DNA from: Mesorhizobium sp. STM 4661
Lineage (GTDB): Bacteria > Pseudomonadota > Alphaproteobacteria > Rhizobiales > Rhizobiaceae
Reading direction: 5' to 3'
Length of the DNA stretch: 64,000 bases
Assembly: GCF_000359125.1 (NCBI RefSeq)
Contig: NZ_CAAF010000003.1
Location: 1 to 64,000 of the forward strand
Part shown: piece by piece, positions 1-8,714 of the stretch
Layout: each line of letters opens with the position of its first letter
How positions within the stretch are numbered: the first letter of the stretch is position 1
Notes under the pieces: generated by a model
Seen by the model: only the letters and a program-made list of their open reading frames with translations
Told to the model about the DNA's origin: nothing
Database searches by the model: none
Translations under genes and position numbers: made by a program

Positions 1-1
1 A

Positions 2-97
2 CCTTCTCCCCGTATAGTGACGGGGAGAAGGGGCTGTTCGCAGCGCTGGCGACCCCCTCTCCCCGTTCTTCACGGGGAGAGGGTAAGGGTGAGGGGC
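2..97. repeat. Pair of REP/RPE-like hairpins
   Basis: Two perfect 12-bp stem-loops lie side by side: CCTTCTCCCCGT at 2-13 pairs with 20-31, and CCCTCTCCCCGT at 55-66 pairs with 72-83. The flank AAGGGTGAGG at 88-97 is typical of dispersed rhizobial palindromes. They lie just past the stop of the minus-strand binding-protein gene, so they could also stop transcription or protect the mRNA 3' end. There is no T-tract. Confidence 0.7.
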
Positions 98-128
98 AGC
101 GCCGAGCTCAGCAAAGTAGGGCTATAAG

Positions 129-1286
129 TCACCGCCCGCCGATGACGCCGATATAGTCCGACACCCAGCGATAATAGGGTACGCACTGGTTGTTCCCGGT
201 GGCGCATTTCGACACCGGCGTCTTCCAGAACTTGATCTTGTCGAAATTGTCGTAGCCGTTGGTCTTGCAGCCCTCCTCGCCGAGCAGCTCGTTGCCCTTG
301 CAGGCGGCCGGCACCACCGGCAGCGAACCGAACCAGGCGGAGACATCGCCCTGCACCTTCGGCGACAGCGAGTGCTCCAGCCACATATAGGCGCAGTTCG
401 GGTTGGCCGCGTCGGCCTCCATCATCGTGGTGTCGGCCCAGCCGGTGACGCCTTCCTCGGGCACGGTCGAAGAGACCGGCTTCTTGGCGGCAACCAGCGT
501 GTTGACCTGGTAGGGCCATGAGCCGGAAGCGACGACGCCTTCGTTCTGGAAATCGTCGACCTGGATGGCGGCGTCATGCCAGTAGCGGCCGACCAGCGTG
601 CGCTGCACGCGCAGCAGATCGAGCGCAGCCTTGTACTGGTCCTCGGTCAGCTCGTAAGGATCCTTGATGCCGAGTTCCGGCTTGTGGAACATCAGATAGT
701 TGGCGGCGTCGGCGATGTGGATCGGCCCGTCATAGGCCTGGACGCGGCCCTTGTTCGACTTGCCGTCGGGCAGGTTCATCTCCTCGAAGACGACGTTCCA
801 GCTCTTCGGCGCCTCCTTGAAGACGTCGGTGTTGTACATCAGCACGTTCGGTCCCCACTGGTAGGGCACGCCGTAATGGACGCCGTCGATCGTGAACCAG
901 GGCGCATCCTTCAGCCGGTCGTCGACCGTCTTCCAGCTCGGGATGAGATCGGTGTTGATGGGCTGGACGCGCTTGCCGGCGACAAGGCGCAGCGAGGCGT
1001 CGCCCGAAGCGGTGACGAGGTCGAAGCCGCCCTCGTTCATCAGCGCGACCATCTCGTCCGAGGTGTTGGCGGTCTTGACGTTGACCTTGCAGCCGGTGTC
1101 CTTCTCGAAGGACGTCACCCAGTCGTAGCCCTTGTCGGTTTCGCCGCGTTCGATATAGCCGGGCCAGGCGACGATGTTGACCTCGCCTTCGCCCTTGCCG
1201 AGCTCCTTGACCTGGGCGATGGCCTGGCCGGAGAAGCTCAGCGCGACCGTCAATGCAGTGCATGACTTCAGGAATGAATTCATCAT
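129..1286 (-). CDS. Polyamine-type ABC transporter solute-binding protein
   Basis: A 385-residue periplasmic binding protein of the spermidine/putrescine (PotD/PotF-like) class. The start is the ATG at 1286, preceded on the minus strand by GGGAG about 4 nt upstream. A longer frame to 1358 runs through a palindromic repeat and is unlikely. Residues 1-25 are a Sec signal peptide (FLKSCTALTVALSFSGQAIAQ region). The mature part begins with the family-like EVNIVAWPGYIERG and contains DLVTASGDAS and YGVPYQWGPNVLMYNTD, as expected for this fold. Four cysteines near the C-terminus could form disulfides. Permease and ATPase partners are not in the window and may lie beyond its left edge. The family is clear; polyamine as the ligand is inference. 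Confidence 0.88.
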   Translation of the reverse strand: MMNSFLKSCTALTVALSFSGQAIAQVKELGKGEGEVNIVAWPGYIERGETDKGYDWVTSFEKDTGCKVNVKTANTSDEMVALMNEGGFDLVTASGDASLRLVAGKRVQPINTDLIPSWKTVDDRLKDAPWFTIDGVHYGVPYQWGPNVLMYNTDVFKEAPKSWNVVFEEMNLPDGKSNKGRVQAYDGPIHIADAANYLMFHKPELGIKDPYELTEDQYKAALDLLRVQRTLVGRYWHDAAIQVDDFQNEGVVASGSWPYQVNTLVAAKKPVSSTVPEEGVTGWADTTMMEADAANPNCAYMWLEHSLSPKVQGDVSAWFGSLPVVPAACKGNELLGEEGCKTNGYDNFDKIKFWKTPVSKCATGNNQCVPYYRWVSDYIGVIGGR

Positions 1287-1301
1287 CGATCTCCCATTTT
1301 G

Positions 1302-1384
1302 GCGCATGACCCCGAAAACCGGTTTCGGTTTTCGGAAAGGGATCATGCGCAAACTCAAGATGTCAGAGCGTCCCGGCGCTCTGA
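1302..1384. repeat. RIME-like intergenic palindrome
   Basis: GCGCATGA (1302-1309) pairs with TCATGCGC (1343-1350) around a near-palindromic core, CCGAAAACCGG/TTTCGGTTTTCGG, at 1312-1335. A second stem follows: TCAGAGCG (1363-1370) with CGCTCTGA (1377-1384). This is the look of short rhizobial mosaic palindromes. It sits in the leader of the binding-protein gene, between that gene and lysR. Confidence 0.75.
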
Positions 1385-1491
1385 CGGCCGCACTGTTGAC
1401 GGCGGCTTTGGTTCCCTAAGAGAAAGTGCTGCGAAAATTCCGGTTTCGCAAATTCATTTATCAGAACGCCGATATCGGTTTTACCGATAGA

Positions 1492-2418
1492 TTATCGGCC
1501 GATCTTGTCCGGCCGCTGACGGATCATGCGCTGCGACTGGGCGAGCCCGATGAAGTCGCGCGCCGCCTGCGGCAGGCCGGAGCCGCGGCGCCAGACCATG
1601 CCGACCTGCACGACCGGCAGGGCACCCGAAATATCGCGCGATTCGATGCGGTCGCCTTCCAGCGACCATGGCCGGTAGACGAGGTCGGGCAGCAGCGCCA
1701 CGCCGGCGCCGGTGGCGACGAGGCTGCGCACCGCCTCGACCGAGCGGGTGCGAAAGGCGACATGCGGCTTGGCGCCGATTGCCGCCAGCAATTTTCCAGT
1801 GTTCTCCTCGATCTCGTCGACGGTCAGCATGATCAGCGGCTCCGAGGCGATGTCACTAACGCCGATAATTTCGGCGCCGGCCAGCGGATGGCCGAGCGGC
1901 ACCCATAGCCGATAGGCCGAGACTTCGAGGATTTCCGACTGCAGCGCGGTGCGGTCGCGCAGATTCGAGGTGACCATGACAGCGATGTCGAGCTTGCCGC
2001 CGATCAGCAGATGTTCGAGATAGTCGCCATTGTCCTCGATGGCCGACACCTCGACGCCGGGATAGGCGCGGCGGTAGCGGGCGAGAAGATCCGACAGCAC
2101 ATAGCCGGCGACCAGCGAGGTGACGCCCAGCTGCAGGCGGCCGCCGGCCACGATCTGCTCGCCGAAGAAGGCGCGGCGCGCGTCGGAAACATCGGCCAGG
2201 ATCTTGGTCGCGTGGCGCAGGAACTGGTGGCCCTTATGGGTGATGTTGAGGCCGCGCGGGTGGCGCTCGAACAGTTCGACGCCGAGATCGCTTTCGAGCT
2301 CCTTGATCGCCTCGGTGACCGACGATTGCGAGATCGACAGGTTCTGCGCGGCGCCCGACACCGTGCCTTGCTCGGCGACGGCGATGAAGAACTGCAACTG
2401 GCGGATGGTGAAGGCCAT
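1492..2418 (-). CDS. LysR-family transcriptional regulator
   Basis: A 308-residue LysR regulator. The N-terminal winged helix-turn-helix is plain (TIRQLQFFIAVAEQGTV, then SGAAQNLSISQSSVTEAI). It is followed by the linker helix and a LysR substrate-binding domain from about residue 90 (GRLQLGVTSLVAGYVLSDLL). The start is the ATG at 2418; the longer upstream frame is arginine-rich and not LysR-like. It is transcribed in the same direction as the binding-protein gene downstream and the deoR-type gene upstream. Its target and inducer cannot be read from the sequence; the adjacent transporter gene is a guess. Confidence 0.9.
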   Translation of the reverse strand: MAFTIRQLQFFIAVAEQGTVSGAAQNLSISQSSVTEAIKELESDLGVELFERHPRGLNITHKGHQFLRHATKILADVSDARRAFFGEQIVAGGRLQLGVTSLVAGYVLSDLLARYRRAYPGVEVSAIEDNGDYLEHLLIGGKLDIAVMVTSNLRDRTALQSEILEVSAYRLWVPLGHPLAGAEIIGVSDIASEPLIMLTVDEIEENTGKLLAAIGAKPHVAFRTRSVEAVRSLVATGAGVALLPDLVYRPWSLEGDRIESRDISGALPVVQVGMVWRRGSGLPQAARDFIGLAQSQRMIRQRPDKIGR

Positions 2419-2501
2419 GGCCGGACTAAACACGGCGAAGGCCGCGCTGGGAAGTGGGTGACCAGCGAACACGTGACGACCATAAGATCGTCGGTCTGCG
2501 A

Positions 2502-3278
2502 TCAGACCCCGGCTTCGCCACCGGCAATGCTGAGCCGCGCGCCCGCCTGGCCGAGTGCGGCGGCGATGTCGCGCGGTGGCGGCCGGTCGGTGGCGAGCTC
2601 GGAAAAGCCGTCGAAACCGCAAACCTGGACAAGACCCTGGCGGCCGAATTTGGTGTGGTCGGTGATGACGAGGGAACGCTGGCCGCGCGACAGTACCATG
2701 CGGGCGAATTCCGCCTCCTCCAGGTCATAATCCATGACGCCGGTGACGGCATCGACGGCGCCCGTGGAGATCACCGCGTGGCTGACGGAAAAACGGCTGA
2801 CGAATTCGATGGCCGAAACGCCGAAGGCCGCACCTGAATCGCTGCGCAACTCGCCGCCGGCCATGTAGACCTTGTTGCCGTTGACGGTGGCCAGCGTGCG
2901 GGCGATGTCGGAGGAGTTGGTGACGACCGTCAGCCGCCGGTGGCCAAGCAGTTCTCGGGCCAGGAAAGACGTCGTGGTGCCGGTGTCGAGCATGATCGAT
3001 TCGCCGTCGCGGATGGTCGTCGCGACCATGCGCGCGATCGTTCGCTTGGCATCGGCGTTTTCGCGCATGCGCCGCTCGAACGGCGCCTCGCCGACCATGG
3101 ACGACAGGCCTACCGCGCCGTGCATCTTCAGGATGGAGCCATCACTGGTGAGCGGCTTGACGTCGCGGCGCACGGTTTCCAGCGAGACGCCCAGCCGGTC
3201 GGCCAAGCTGGCGATGGTGACGGTGCCTTCCTCCTGCAGGAGACGCAGGATCTCACCATGCCGCTTCGAATGGACCAT
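2502..3278 (-). CDS. DeoR/GlpR-family transcriptional regulator
   Basis: A 258-residue DeoR-type repressor. The DeoR helix-turn-helix spans residues about 5-60 (TIASLADRLGVSLETVRRDV). The C-terminal sugar-phosphate-sensing domain shows MLDTGTTTSFLARELLGHRR, TNSSDIA and ITDHTKFGR. The chosen start is the ATG at 3278, with GGAAAG 4 nt upstream on the minus strand; an in-frame GTG at 3296 lacks such a site. It is divergent from the phosphotransferase/flavoprotein genes across a 389-bp gap with an inverted 8-bp pair. DeoR proteins usually sense phosphorylated sugars or polyols, so control of the neighbouring kinase cluster is plausible but unproven. Confidence 0.9.
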   Translation of the reverse strand: MVHSKRHGEILRLLQEEGTVTIASLADRLGVSLETVRRDVKPLTSDGSILKMHGAVGLSSMVGEAPFERRMRENADAKRTIARMVATTIRDGESIMLDTGTTTSFLARELLGHRRLTVVTNSSDIARTLATVNGNKVYMAGGELRSDSGAAFGVSAIEFVSRFSVSHAVISTGAVDAVTGVMDYDLEEAEFARMVLSRGQRSLVITDHTKFGRQGLVQVCGFDGFSELATDRPPPRDIAAALGQAGARLSIAGGEAGV

Positions 3279-3340
3279 CAGACTTTCCGCTCGCACAGTT
3301 TGGGTTTCTGACCGGTTTTACGCCAAATACGCCCATACTT

Positions 3341-3432
3341 ACAACAATATCGAACTACTTCAGGCAAAAAGACGTAAAAAGCCACAGATTCTCGTTGACA
3401 AGCCCGGCCAGATGGCGCGAGATTATTGTTGT
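3341..3432. promoter_or_regulatory. Candidate regulator sites: separated inverted 8-mer
   Basis: ACAACAAT at 3341-3348 and its exact reverse complement ATTGTTGT at 3425-3432 flank the AT-rich middle of the gap between the divergent deoR-type gene (start 3278) and the phosphotransferase gene (start 3668). Paired distant operators are common for DeoR proteins. A TTGACA hexamer lies between them near 3395. The assignment rests on position and symmetry only. Confidence 0.3.
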
Positions 3433-3581
3433 GACAGGCTCGTAACTGCTGCCGGAGAACGATGGTCGAGCCGCACAAAAATTCACCTTTCCGGACGCCT
3501 GCAAAGCGCCCGGCATAGGGGAAATGGAGTTTCAGGAATCCGCGGGGGCGGATGCCGGCGTCGAAGAACCCGGCACAGGGG

Positions 3582-3626
3582 CTCGTCGGTGCGGTGCGGG
3601 ATACCATCCCGCACCGACGAGATTTT
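3582..3626 (+). other. Strong hairpin followed by ATTTTC, in the leader of the phosphotransferase gene
   Basis: CTCGTCGG...GGGAT (3582-3602) pairs with ATCCCGCACCGACGAG (3606-3621). The left arm carries an extra TGCGG copy that would bulge out. ATTTTC follows directly. It looks like an intrinsic terminator or attenuator, but it lies about 45 bp before the start codon at 3668. The rest of 3279-3667 shows no coding sequence. Confidence 0.4.
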
Positions 3627-3667
3627 CACATTACCCCCTACCGCCCGCTGCCATCTTCGGGTCATCC

Positions 3668-4594
3668 ATGGCCTTGTTGAACCCCCGCCAAACGAGGGAT
3701 GAATCCTTGACTGTCGAAGACCGCATCCGCGCCCTGCCCTGTTGGACCGGCATGATCGAGATCGCGCCGCTGCCGGGCGGCCTGAGCAACGCCAACTATG
3801 TGGTCAAGGATGCGGCCGGGCGGCATGTCGTGCGCTTCGGCCAGGACTATGCGTTCCACCATGTCTTTCGCAAGCGCGAGGTGATGACGGCGCGTGCGGC
3901 GCATGCCGCCGGCTTCGCGCCGGCCGTCCGCTATGACGAACCCGGCATCCTGGTGACGGAATTTCTCGGCGCCAAGGCCTATGTCGCGGAGGATGTGCGC
4001 GCCAATATCGGCCGCGTCGCCGCCCTGATGCGCGGCTTCCACCGCGAAATGCCCAATCATGTCTCGGGCGCCGGCTTCATGTTCTGGGTGTTTCACGTCA
4101 TCCGCGACTATGCGCGCACGCTGGAGGAGGGCGGCAGCCGCAAGCTGAGCGATCTGCCGCGTTTTCTGACCTTGGCGGACGAACTGGAACGAGCGCAGAA
4201 ACTGCTGCCGATCGTCTTCGGCCACAACGATCTTTTGCCGGCAAATATTCTCGATGACGGCAACAGATTGTGGCTGATCGATTTCGAATATGCCGGTTTC
4301 AACACGGCGATGTTCGACCTTGCGGGTGCTGCCTCCAATGCCGGCCTGAGCGACGAGGAATCCTTCGCCTTCCTCACAGCCTATTTCATGATGGAACCGG
4401 ACAAGGCGATCCGCCGCTCGCACGCGGCCATGCAATGCGCGTCGCTGCTGCGCGAGGCGATGTGGAGCATGGTTTCCGAACTCTACCTCGATGCGCCCGG
4501 CATCGATTACGTTGCCTATACCGACGAAAACCTGACGCGGCTGGATGCCGCGCTGGAGAACTACAGAACAAAATACGGGATGCAGGCATCATGA
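3668..4594 (+). CDS. Choline-kinase/APH-family phosphotransferase
   Basis: A 308-residue kinase-fold phosphotransferase (aminoglycoside phosphotransferase / choline-ethanolamine kinase superfamily). It has an N-lobe with GGLSNANYVV, the Brenner-type catalytic motif GHNDLLPANIL around residue 187, and the metal-binding motif LIDFEYAG about 15 residues later. All key residues are present. The ATG at 3668 has only a weak ribosome site. A TTG 13 codons later (3707) has GAGGGA seven bases upstream and may be the true start. The stop overlaps the flavoprotein start (ATGA, 4591-4594), so the two are translationally coupled. The substrate is likely an amino alcohol or similar small hydroxyl compound; that is inference from the family and the partner gene. 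Confidence 0.85.
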   Translation: MALLNPRQTRDESLTVEDRIRALPCWTGMIEIAPLPGGLSNANYVVKDAAGRHVVRFGQDYAFHHVFRKREVMTARAAHAAGFAPAVRYDEPGILVTEFLGAKAYVAEDVRANIGRVAALMRGFHREMPNHVSGAGFMFWVFHVIRDYARTLEEGGSRKLSDLPRFLTLADELERAQKLLPIVFGHNDLLPANILDDGNRLWLIDFEYAGFNTAMFDLAGAASNAGLSDEESFAFLTAYFMMEPDKAIRRSHAAMQCASLLREAMWSMVSELYLDAPGIDYVAYTDENLTRLDAALENYRTKYGMQAS

Positions 4595-7044
4595 CCTTGC
4601 CCAGCCATGCCGAGATCGTGGTTATCGGCGGCGGCATCATCGGCTGTTCGACGGCCTATCATCTGGCGCGCGACCACAAGGCCGATGTCGTGCTCCTGGA
4701 ACAGAGCAAGCTAACCTCGGGCTCGACCTGGCACGCCGCCGGGCTGGTCGGCCAGTTGCGCTCGTCGGCCTCGATCACGCGCGTGCTCAAATATTCGGTC
4801 GATCTCTACAAGGGACTGGAGGCCGAAACCGGGCTGGCCACCGGCTGGAAGATGACAGGGTGCCTCAGGCTTGCGACCAATGCCGACCGCTGGACCGAAT
4901 ACAAGCGGCTGGCGACGACGGCGAAGAGCTTCGGCATGGACATGCAGTTGCTGTCGCCGGCCGAGGTCAAGAAGATGTGGCCGCTCCTGGAAACCGGTGA
5001 TCTCGTCGGTGCCTCCTGGTTGCCAACCGACGGCCAAGCCAGCCCCTCCGACATCACCCAGTCGCTGGCCAAGGGTGCACGCATGCATGGCGCCAGACTG
5101 TTCGAGGACGTCCGCGTCACCGGCTTCGACATGAAGCACGGCCGCATCGTCGCCGTGAAGACCAGCAAGGGCGACATTGCCTGCGACAAGGTGGTGAACT
5201 GCGCCGGGCAATGGGCGCGGCAGGTGGGGGCGCTGGCCGGCATCAACGTGCCGTTGCAGCCGGTGAAGCATCAGTACATCATCACCGAGAAGATCGAGGG
5301 GCTGGCTACCGACGCGCCGACGATCCGCGACCCGGACCGCCGCACCTATTTCAAGGAGGAGGTCGGCGGGCTGGTGATGGGCGGCTATGAGCCCAACCCG
5401 CAGGCGTGGACGACCGGCCTGCCCGGGGGCGATGTGCCCGATGACTGGGAGTTCCGGCTGTTCGGCGACGATTACGATCATTTCGAGCAGCATATGAACC
5501 AGGCGATCGCGCGGATCCCGGCGCTCGAGAGCGCCGGCGTCAAGCAGATGATCAACGGGGCGGAGGGTTTCACGCCGGACGGCAATTTCATCCTCGGCGT
5601 CGCACCGGAATGCGCCAACATGTTCGTTGGCGCCGGCTTCAATGCCTTCGGCATCGCCTCCGGCGGCGGCGCCGGCTGGGTGCTGGCGCAATGGGTGGTT
5701 GACGGCGAAGCACCGCTGGACCTGTGGGTGGTCGACATCAGGCGTTTTTCGGGCTTGCACCGCGACCGGCAATGGGTCCGCGACCGCACGCTGGAAGCCT
5801 ATGGCAAGCACTACACGATCGGCTTTCCGCATGAGGAATATCTGTCAGGCCGGCCGCGCATCGTCTCACCGCTCTATGAGCGGCTGAAGACGCACCGCGC
5901 GGTGTTCGGCTCGAAGCTCGGCTGGGAACGGCCGAACTGGTTCGCGCCCGAAGGTGTCGAGCCTGAGGACATCTATTCGATGGGCCGGCAGAACTGGTTT
6001 TCAGCCGTCGGCGACGAGCACCGGCATGTGCGCGAAAACGTCGGCATCTTCGACCAGTCGTCCTTCGCCAAATACGAAATGTCTGGCGTGGACGCGCAGA
6101 AGGCGCTGGACTGGATCTGCGCCAACGACGTCGCCAAGCCTGTCGGCCGGCTGACCTACACGCAGCTCCTCAACACGCGCGGCGGCATCGAGGCCGACCT
6201 GACGGTGGCGCGGCTCGGCGAAGAGAAATTCTACATCGTCACCGGCACCGGTTTCCGCACGCATGATTTCTCCTGGATCGGCGATCATGTCGGCAAGGAT
6301 CTCGACGTCACCCTAACCGATGTCACCGAGAATTTCGGCACGCTGTCGCTGATGGGCCCCCGCGCCCGCGATGTGCTGGCTGCGGTAACCGAGGCGGATG
6401 TGTCGAACGCCGGCTTCCCGTTCGGCCATGCGCGCGAGATTGTTGTCGCCGGCCACACGATACGGGCGCTGCGCGTCACCTATGTCGGCGAGCTCGGCTG
6501 GGAGCTGCATGTGCCGATCGCGGCGGCAGGCGAGGTCTTCGATGCGCTGATGAAAGCGGGGGAGGCACACGATATTCGCCCAGTCGGCTACCGCGCGCTG
6601 GAATCGCTGCGGTTGGAGAAGGGTTACCGCGCCTGGGGCGCCGATATCACGCCCAACGACACGCCCGAGGAGGCGGGCCTTGGGTGGGCGGTGAAGCTCA
6701 GGAAGAACACGGATTTCGTCGGCCGGCGGGCGCTTGAAAAGATCAACGGCGCGGCGCTGAAAAAACGCTTTGCCGGCTTCACGGTCGATAACCGGGAAAC
6801 CGTGCTGCTCGGACGCGAGACGATCCTGCGCAATGGCGAGCCTGTCGGTTATCTCACCAGCGGCGGCTACGGCTACACGGTCGGCAAGAACATCGGCTAT
6901 GGCTACGTGCGCAATGCCGATGGCGTCAGCGACGATTTCCTCGCCTCAGGCGACTATGAGCTGGTCGTGGCGATGGAGCGGACACCAGCGCGGATTCAGC
7001 TTCGGTCGCTTTACGATCCAGCCGGAGACAGGATCAAAGCGTAG
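4591..7044 (+). CDS. Dimethylglycine/sarcosine dehydrogenase-like flavoprotein with GcvT domains
   Basis: An 817-residue fusion enzyme. An N-terminal FAD/DAO domain (GGGIIGCSTAYHLA at about 12-25) contains SGSTWHAAGL, whose histidine matches the covalent-FAD site of dimethylglycine dehydrogenase. It is followed by an FAO central domain, a GcvT folate-binding domain from about residue 430, and a GcvT C-terminal barrel ending near RIQLRSLYDP. The length and layout fit the dimethylglycine/sarcosine dehydrogenase family, which demethylates N-methylated glycine and passes formaldehyde equivalents to tetrahydrofolate. The start at 4591 overlaps the stop of the upstream kinase gene. Coupling of this enzyme to a kinase is the odd part; the exact amine substrate is open. 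Confidence 0.9.
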   Translation: MTLPSHAEIVVIGGGIIGCSTAYHLARDHKADVVLLEQSKLTSGSTWHAAGLVGQLRSSASITRVLKYSVDLYKGLEAETGLATGWKMTGCLRLATNADRWTEYKRLATTAKSFGMDMQLLSPAEVKKMWPLLETGDLVGASWLPTDGQASPSDITQSLAKGARMHGARLFEDVRVTGFDMKHGRIVAVKTSKGDIACDKVVNCAGQWARQVGALAGINVPLQPVKHQYIITEKIEGLATDAPTIRDPDRRTYFKEEVGGLVMGGYEPNPQAWTTGLPGGDVPDDWEFRLFGDDYDHFEQHMNQAIARIPALESAGVKQMINGAEGFTPDGNFILGVAPECANMFVGAGFNAFGIASGGGAGWVLAQWVVDGEAPLDLWVVDIRRFSGLHRDRQWVRDRTLEAYGKHYTIGFPHEEYLSGRPRIVSPLYERLKTHRAVFGSKLGWERPNWFAPEGVEPEDIYSMGRQNWFSAVGDEHRHVRENVGIFDQSSFAKYEMSGVDAQKALDWICANDVAKPVGRLTYTQLLNTRGGIEADLTVARLGEEKFYIVTGTGFRTHDFSWIGDHVGKDLDVTLTDVTENFGTLSLMGPRARDVLAAVTEADVSNAGFPFGHAREIVVAGHTIRALRVTYVGELGWELHVPIAAAGEVFDALMKAGEAHDIRPVGYRALESLRLEKGYRAWGADITPNDTPEEAGLGWAVKLRKNTDFVGRRALEKINGAALKKRFAGFTVDNRETVLLGRETILRNGEPVGYLTSGGYGYTVGKNIGYGYVRNADGVSDDFLASGDYELVVAMERTPARIQLRSLYDPAGDRIKA

Positions 7045-7046
7045 AT

Positions 7047-7679
7047 TCAGCTCACGCGCAGAACGAGGCCGCGGCTGGGCACGGTATCCGTCTCACCCGG
7101 CATCGAGACATAGGGCGGCGTTTCCTCGGCGCGCTCTATGACGCTCTTCGCCTCGAGCTCGGCCATCCGCACGGCAAATCCCGCATCCCACAGCGTGTTC
7201 TTGACCGTCAGCACGATCACGCCGCCCGGCCGGCAGATGCGGATCAGTTCGTCCAGCCCCTCGACGCCGACATGGCCCGAGGTAAAGACGCCGGCCGATA
7301 CGATCCCGGCATAGGCACCGTCGGCGAAAGGCAGCGGCCCGCCGAGCGCCAGGCAATGCAGCGCCGAATAGACGCCCTTGCGCTTGGCCTGGGCCAGCAT
7401 GCCGGCGGAAATGTCGAGTGCCTCGACCTTGGGATAGCCGGTAATGGCAAGCCATTCGCCGATGAGGCCGGTGCCGGCTCCGGCATCGAGCAGCGGCGCC
7501 GCGCCGCGCGGCAGATGGCGGGCCAGCAAGGCAAGGCAGATGGTTGGATGACGATAACCAGCCGCCGACATGTCGGCATCGTAGGTGTCGGACCAGCTGT
7601 CATAGAGGGCCGCCACGTCCTCGGGCCGCTTTGCCGCATAGGCAGCGGCGAGCGGGCCTTTGTTTTTCTTGTCCGTCAT
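7047..7679 (-). CDS. SAM-dependent class I methyltransferase
   Basis: A 210-residue methyltransferase with motif I LLDAGAGTGLIGEWL near residue 60, an acidic motif II (VEALDIS) and a post-motif proline/glycine-rich segment (RICRPGGVIVLTV). The N-terminus YDSWSDTYDADM resembles Williams-Beuren-type or UbiE-like small-molecule methyltransferases. The start is taken as the ATG at 7679; an ATG at 7709 with GGATGG upstream would add ten residues. It ends 2 bp from the flavoprotein gene, tail to tail, and is divergent from the second phosphotransferase gene. The substrate is unknown. Confidence 0.85.
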   Translation of the reverse strand: MTDKKNKGPLAAAYAAKRPEDVAALYDSWSDTYDADMSAAGYRHPTICLALLARHLPRGAAPLLDAGAGTGLIGEWLAITGYPKVEALDISAGMLAQAKRKGVYSALHCLALGGPLPFADGAYAGIVSAGVFTSGHVGVEGLDELIRICRPGGVIVLTVKNTLWDAGFAVRMAELEAKSVIERAEETPPYVSMPGETDTVPSRGLVLRVS

Positions 7680-7793
7680 CCAGTCCCGTCCGCCGACTCG
7701 TGGGCTCATACGCCATCCGAATGATAGCCAAATGGCGAAAATTGTGGAACCGTCGCCGCGAGAAAATAACGCTTTGGGAGGAGGGGCGACGCG

Positions 7794-8696
7794 ATGGTGG
7801 TTAACGAGGCGCGCGCGAGGCTTGCGGCCATTCCGGTGCTGGCCGGCTATGACGGGCCGCTGGAACGCCTCGGCGGCCTCACCAACCTCGTCTTCAAGGC
7901 CGGAGATGTCTGCCTGCGCATCCCCGGCAAGGGCACAGAGGAATATATCAACCGCGCCAATGAGGCGGTGGCGGCGCAGGAAGCCGCCAGGGCCGGGGTC
8001 AGCCCCGAGGTGCTGCATGCCGACGGCAAGACGGGCGTGATGGTGACGCGGTTCATCGCCGGCGCCGAGACGATGTCGCCGGAAAAGTTCAAGACCCGGC
8101 CGGGCAGTCCGGGGCGTGCCGGCGAGGCCTTCCGCAAGCTGCATGGATCGGGTGCGGTCTTCCCCTTTCGCTTCGAGCTGTTTGCGATGATCGACGACTA
8201 TCTGAAGGTGCTGTCGACCAAGGACGTCACCCTGCCCGCCGGATACCACGACGTGGTGCGCGAGGCCGAAACCGTGCGGGCTGCGCTGGCCGCGCATCCG
8301 CTGCCGCTTGTCGCCTGCCATTGCGATCCGCTGTGCGAAAACTTCCTCGATACGGGCGAGCGGATGTGGATCGTCGACTGGGAGTATTGCGGCATGAACG
8401 ATCCGCTCTGGGACCTCGGCGACCTCAGCGTCGAAGGACAGTTCGATAGGGCGCAAGACGAAGAGATGATGCGCGCCTATTTCGGCGGCGAGCCTTCGCC
8501 GGCCGAGCGCGGCCGTGTCGTCGTCTACAAGGCGATGTGCGACCTCTTGTGGACGCTGTGGGGGCTGATCCAGCTTGCCAACAACAATCCGGTCGACGAT
8601 TTCCGCGCCTATGCCGACGGCCGCTTCGCACGCTGCAAGGCGCTGATGGAGACGCCAGAGTTTTCAAGGCATCTGGCGGCAGTGCGTGCGGGTTAG
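7794..8696 (+). CDS. Second choline-kinase-like phosphotransferase
   Basis: A 300-residue APH/choline-kinase-family protein with GGLTNLVFKAGDVCLRIPG in the N-lobe, catalytic CHCDPLCENFL and metal-binding WIVDWEYCGMNDPLWDLGDL. It is a different branch from the kinase at 3668-4594; the WDLGDLS segment is typical of LicA/choline-kinase-like proteins. A strong GGGAGGAGGGG lies just upstream of the ATG. It is transcribed away from the methyltransferase gene across a 114-bp gap. Choline or a related amino alcohol is the most reasonable substrate, by family only. Confidence 0.87.
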   Translation: MVVNEARARLAAIPVLAGYDGPLERLGGLTNLVFKAGDVCLRIPGKGTEEYINRANEAVAAQEAARAGVSPEVLHADGKTGVMVTRFIAGAETMSPEKFKTRPGSPGRAGEAFRKLHGSGAVFPFRFELFAMIDDYLKVLSTKDVTLPAGYHDVVREAETVRAALAAHPLPLVACHCDPLCENFLDTGERMWIVDWEYCGMNDPLWDLGDLSVEGQFDRAQDEEMMRAYFGGEPSPAERGRVVVYKAMCDLLWTLWGLIQLANNNPVDDFRAYADGRFARCKALMETPEFSRHLAAVRAG

Positions 8697-8714
8697 GCAC
8701 CGGAAATCCGTGTC

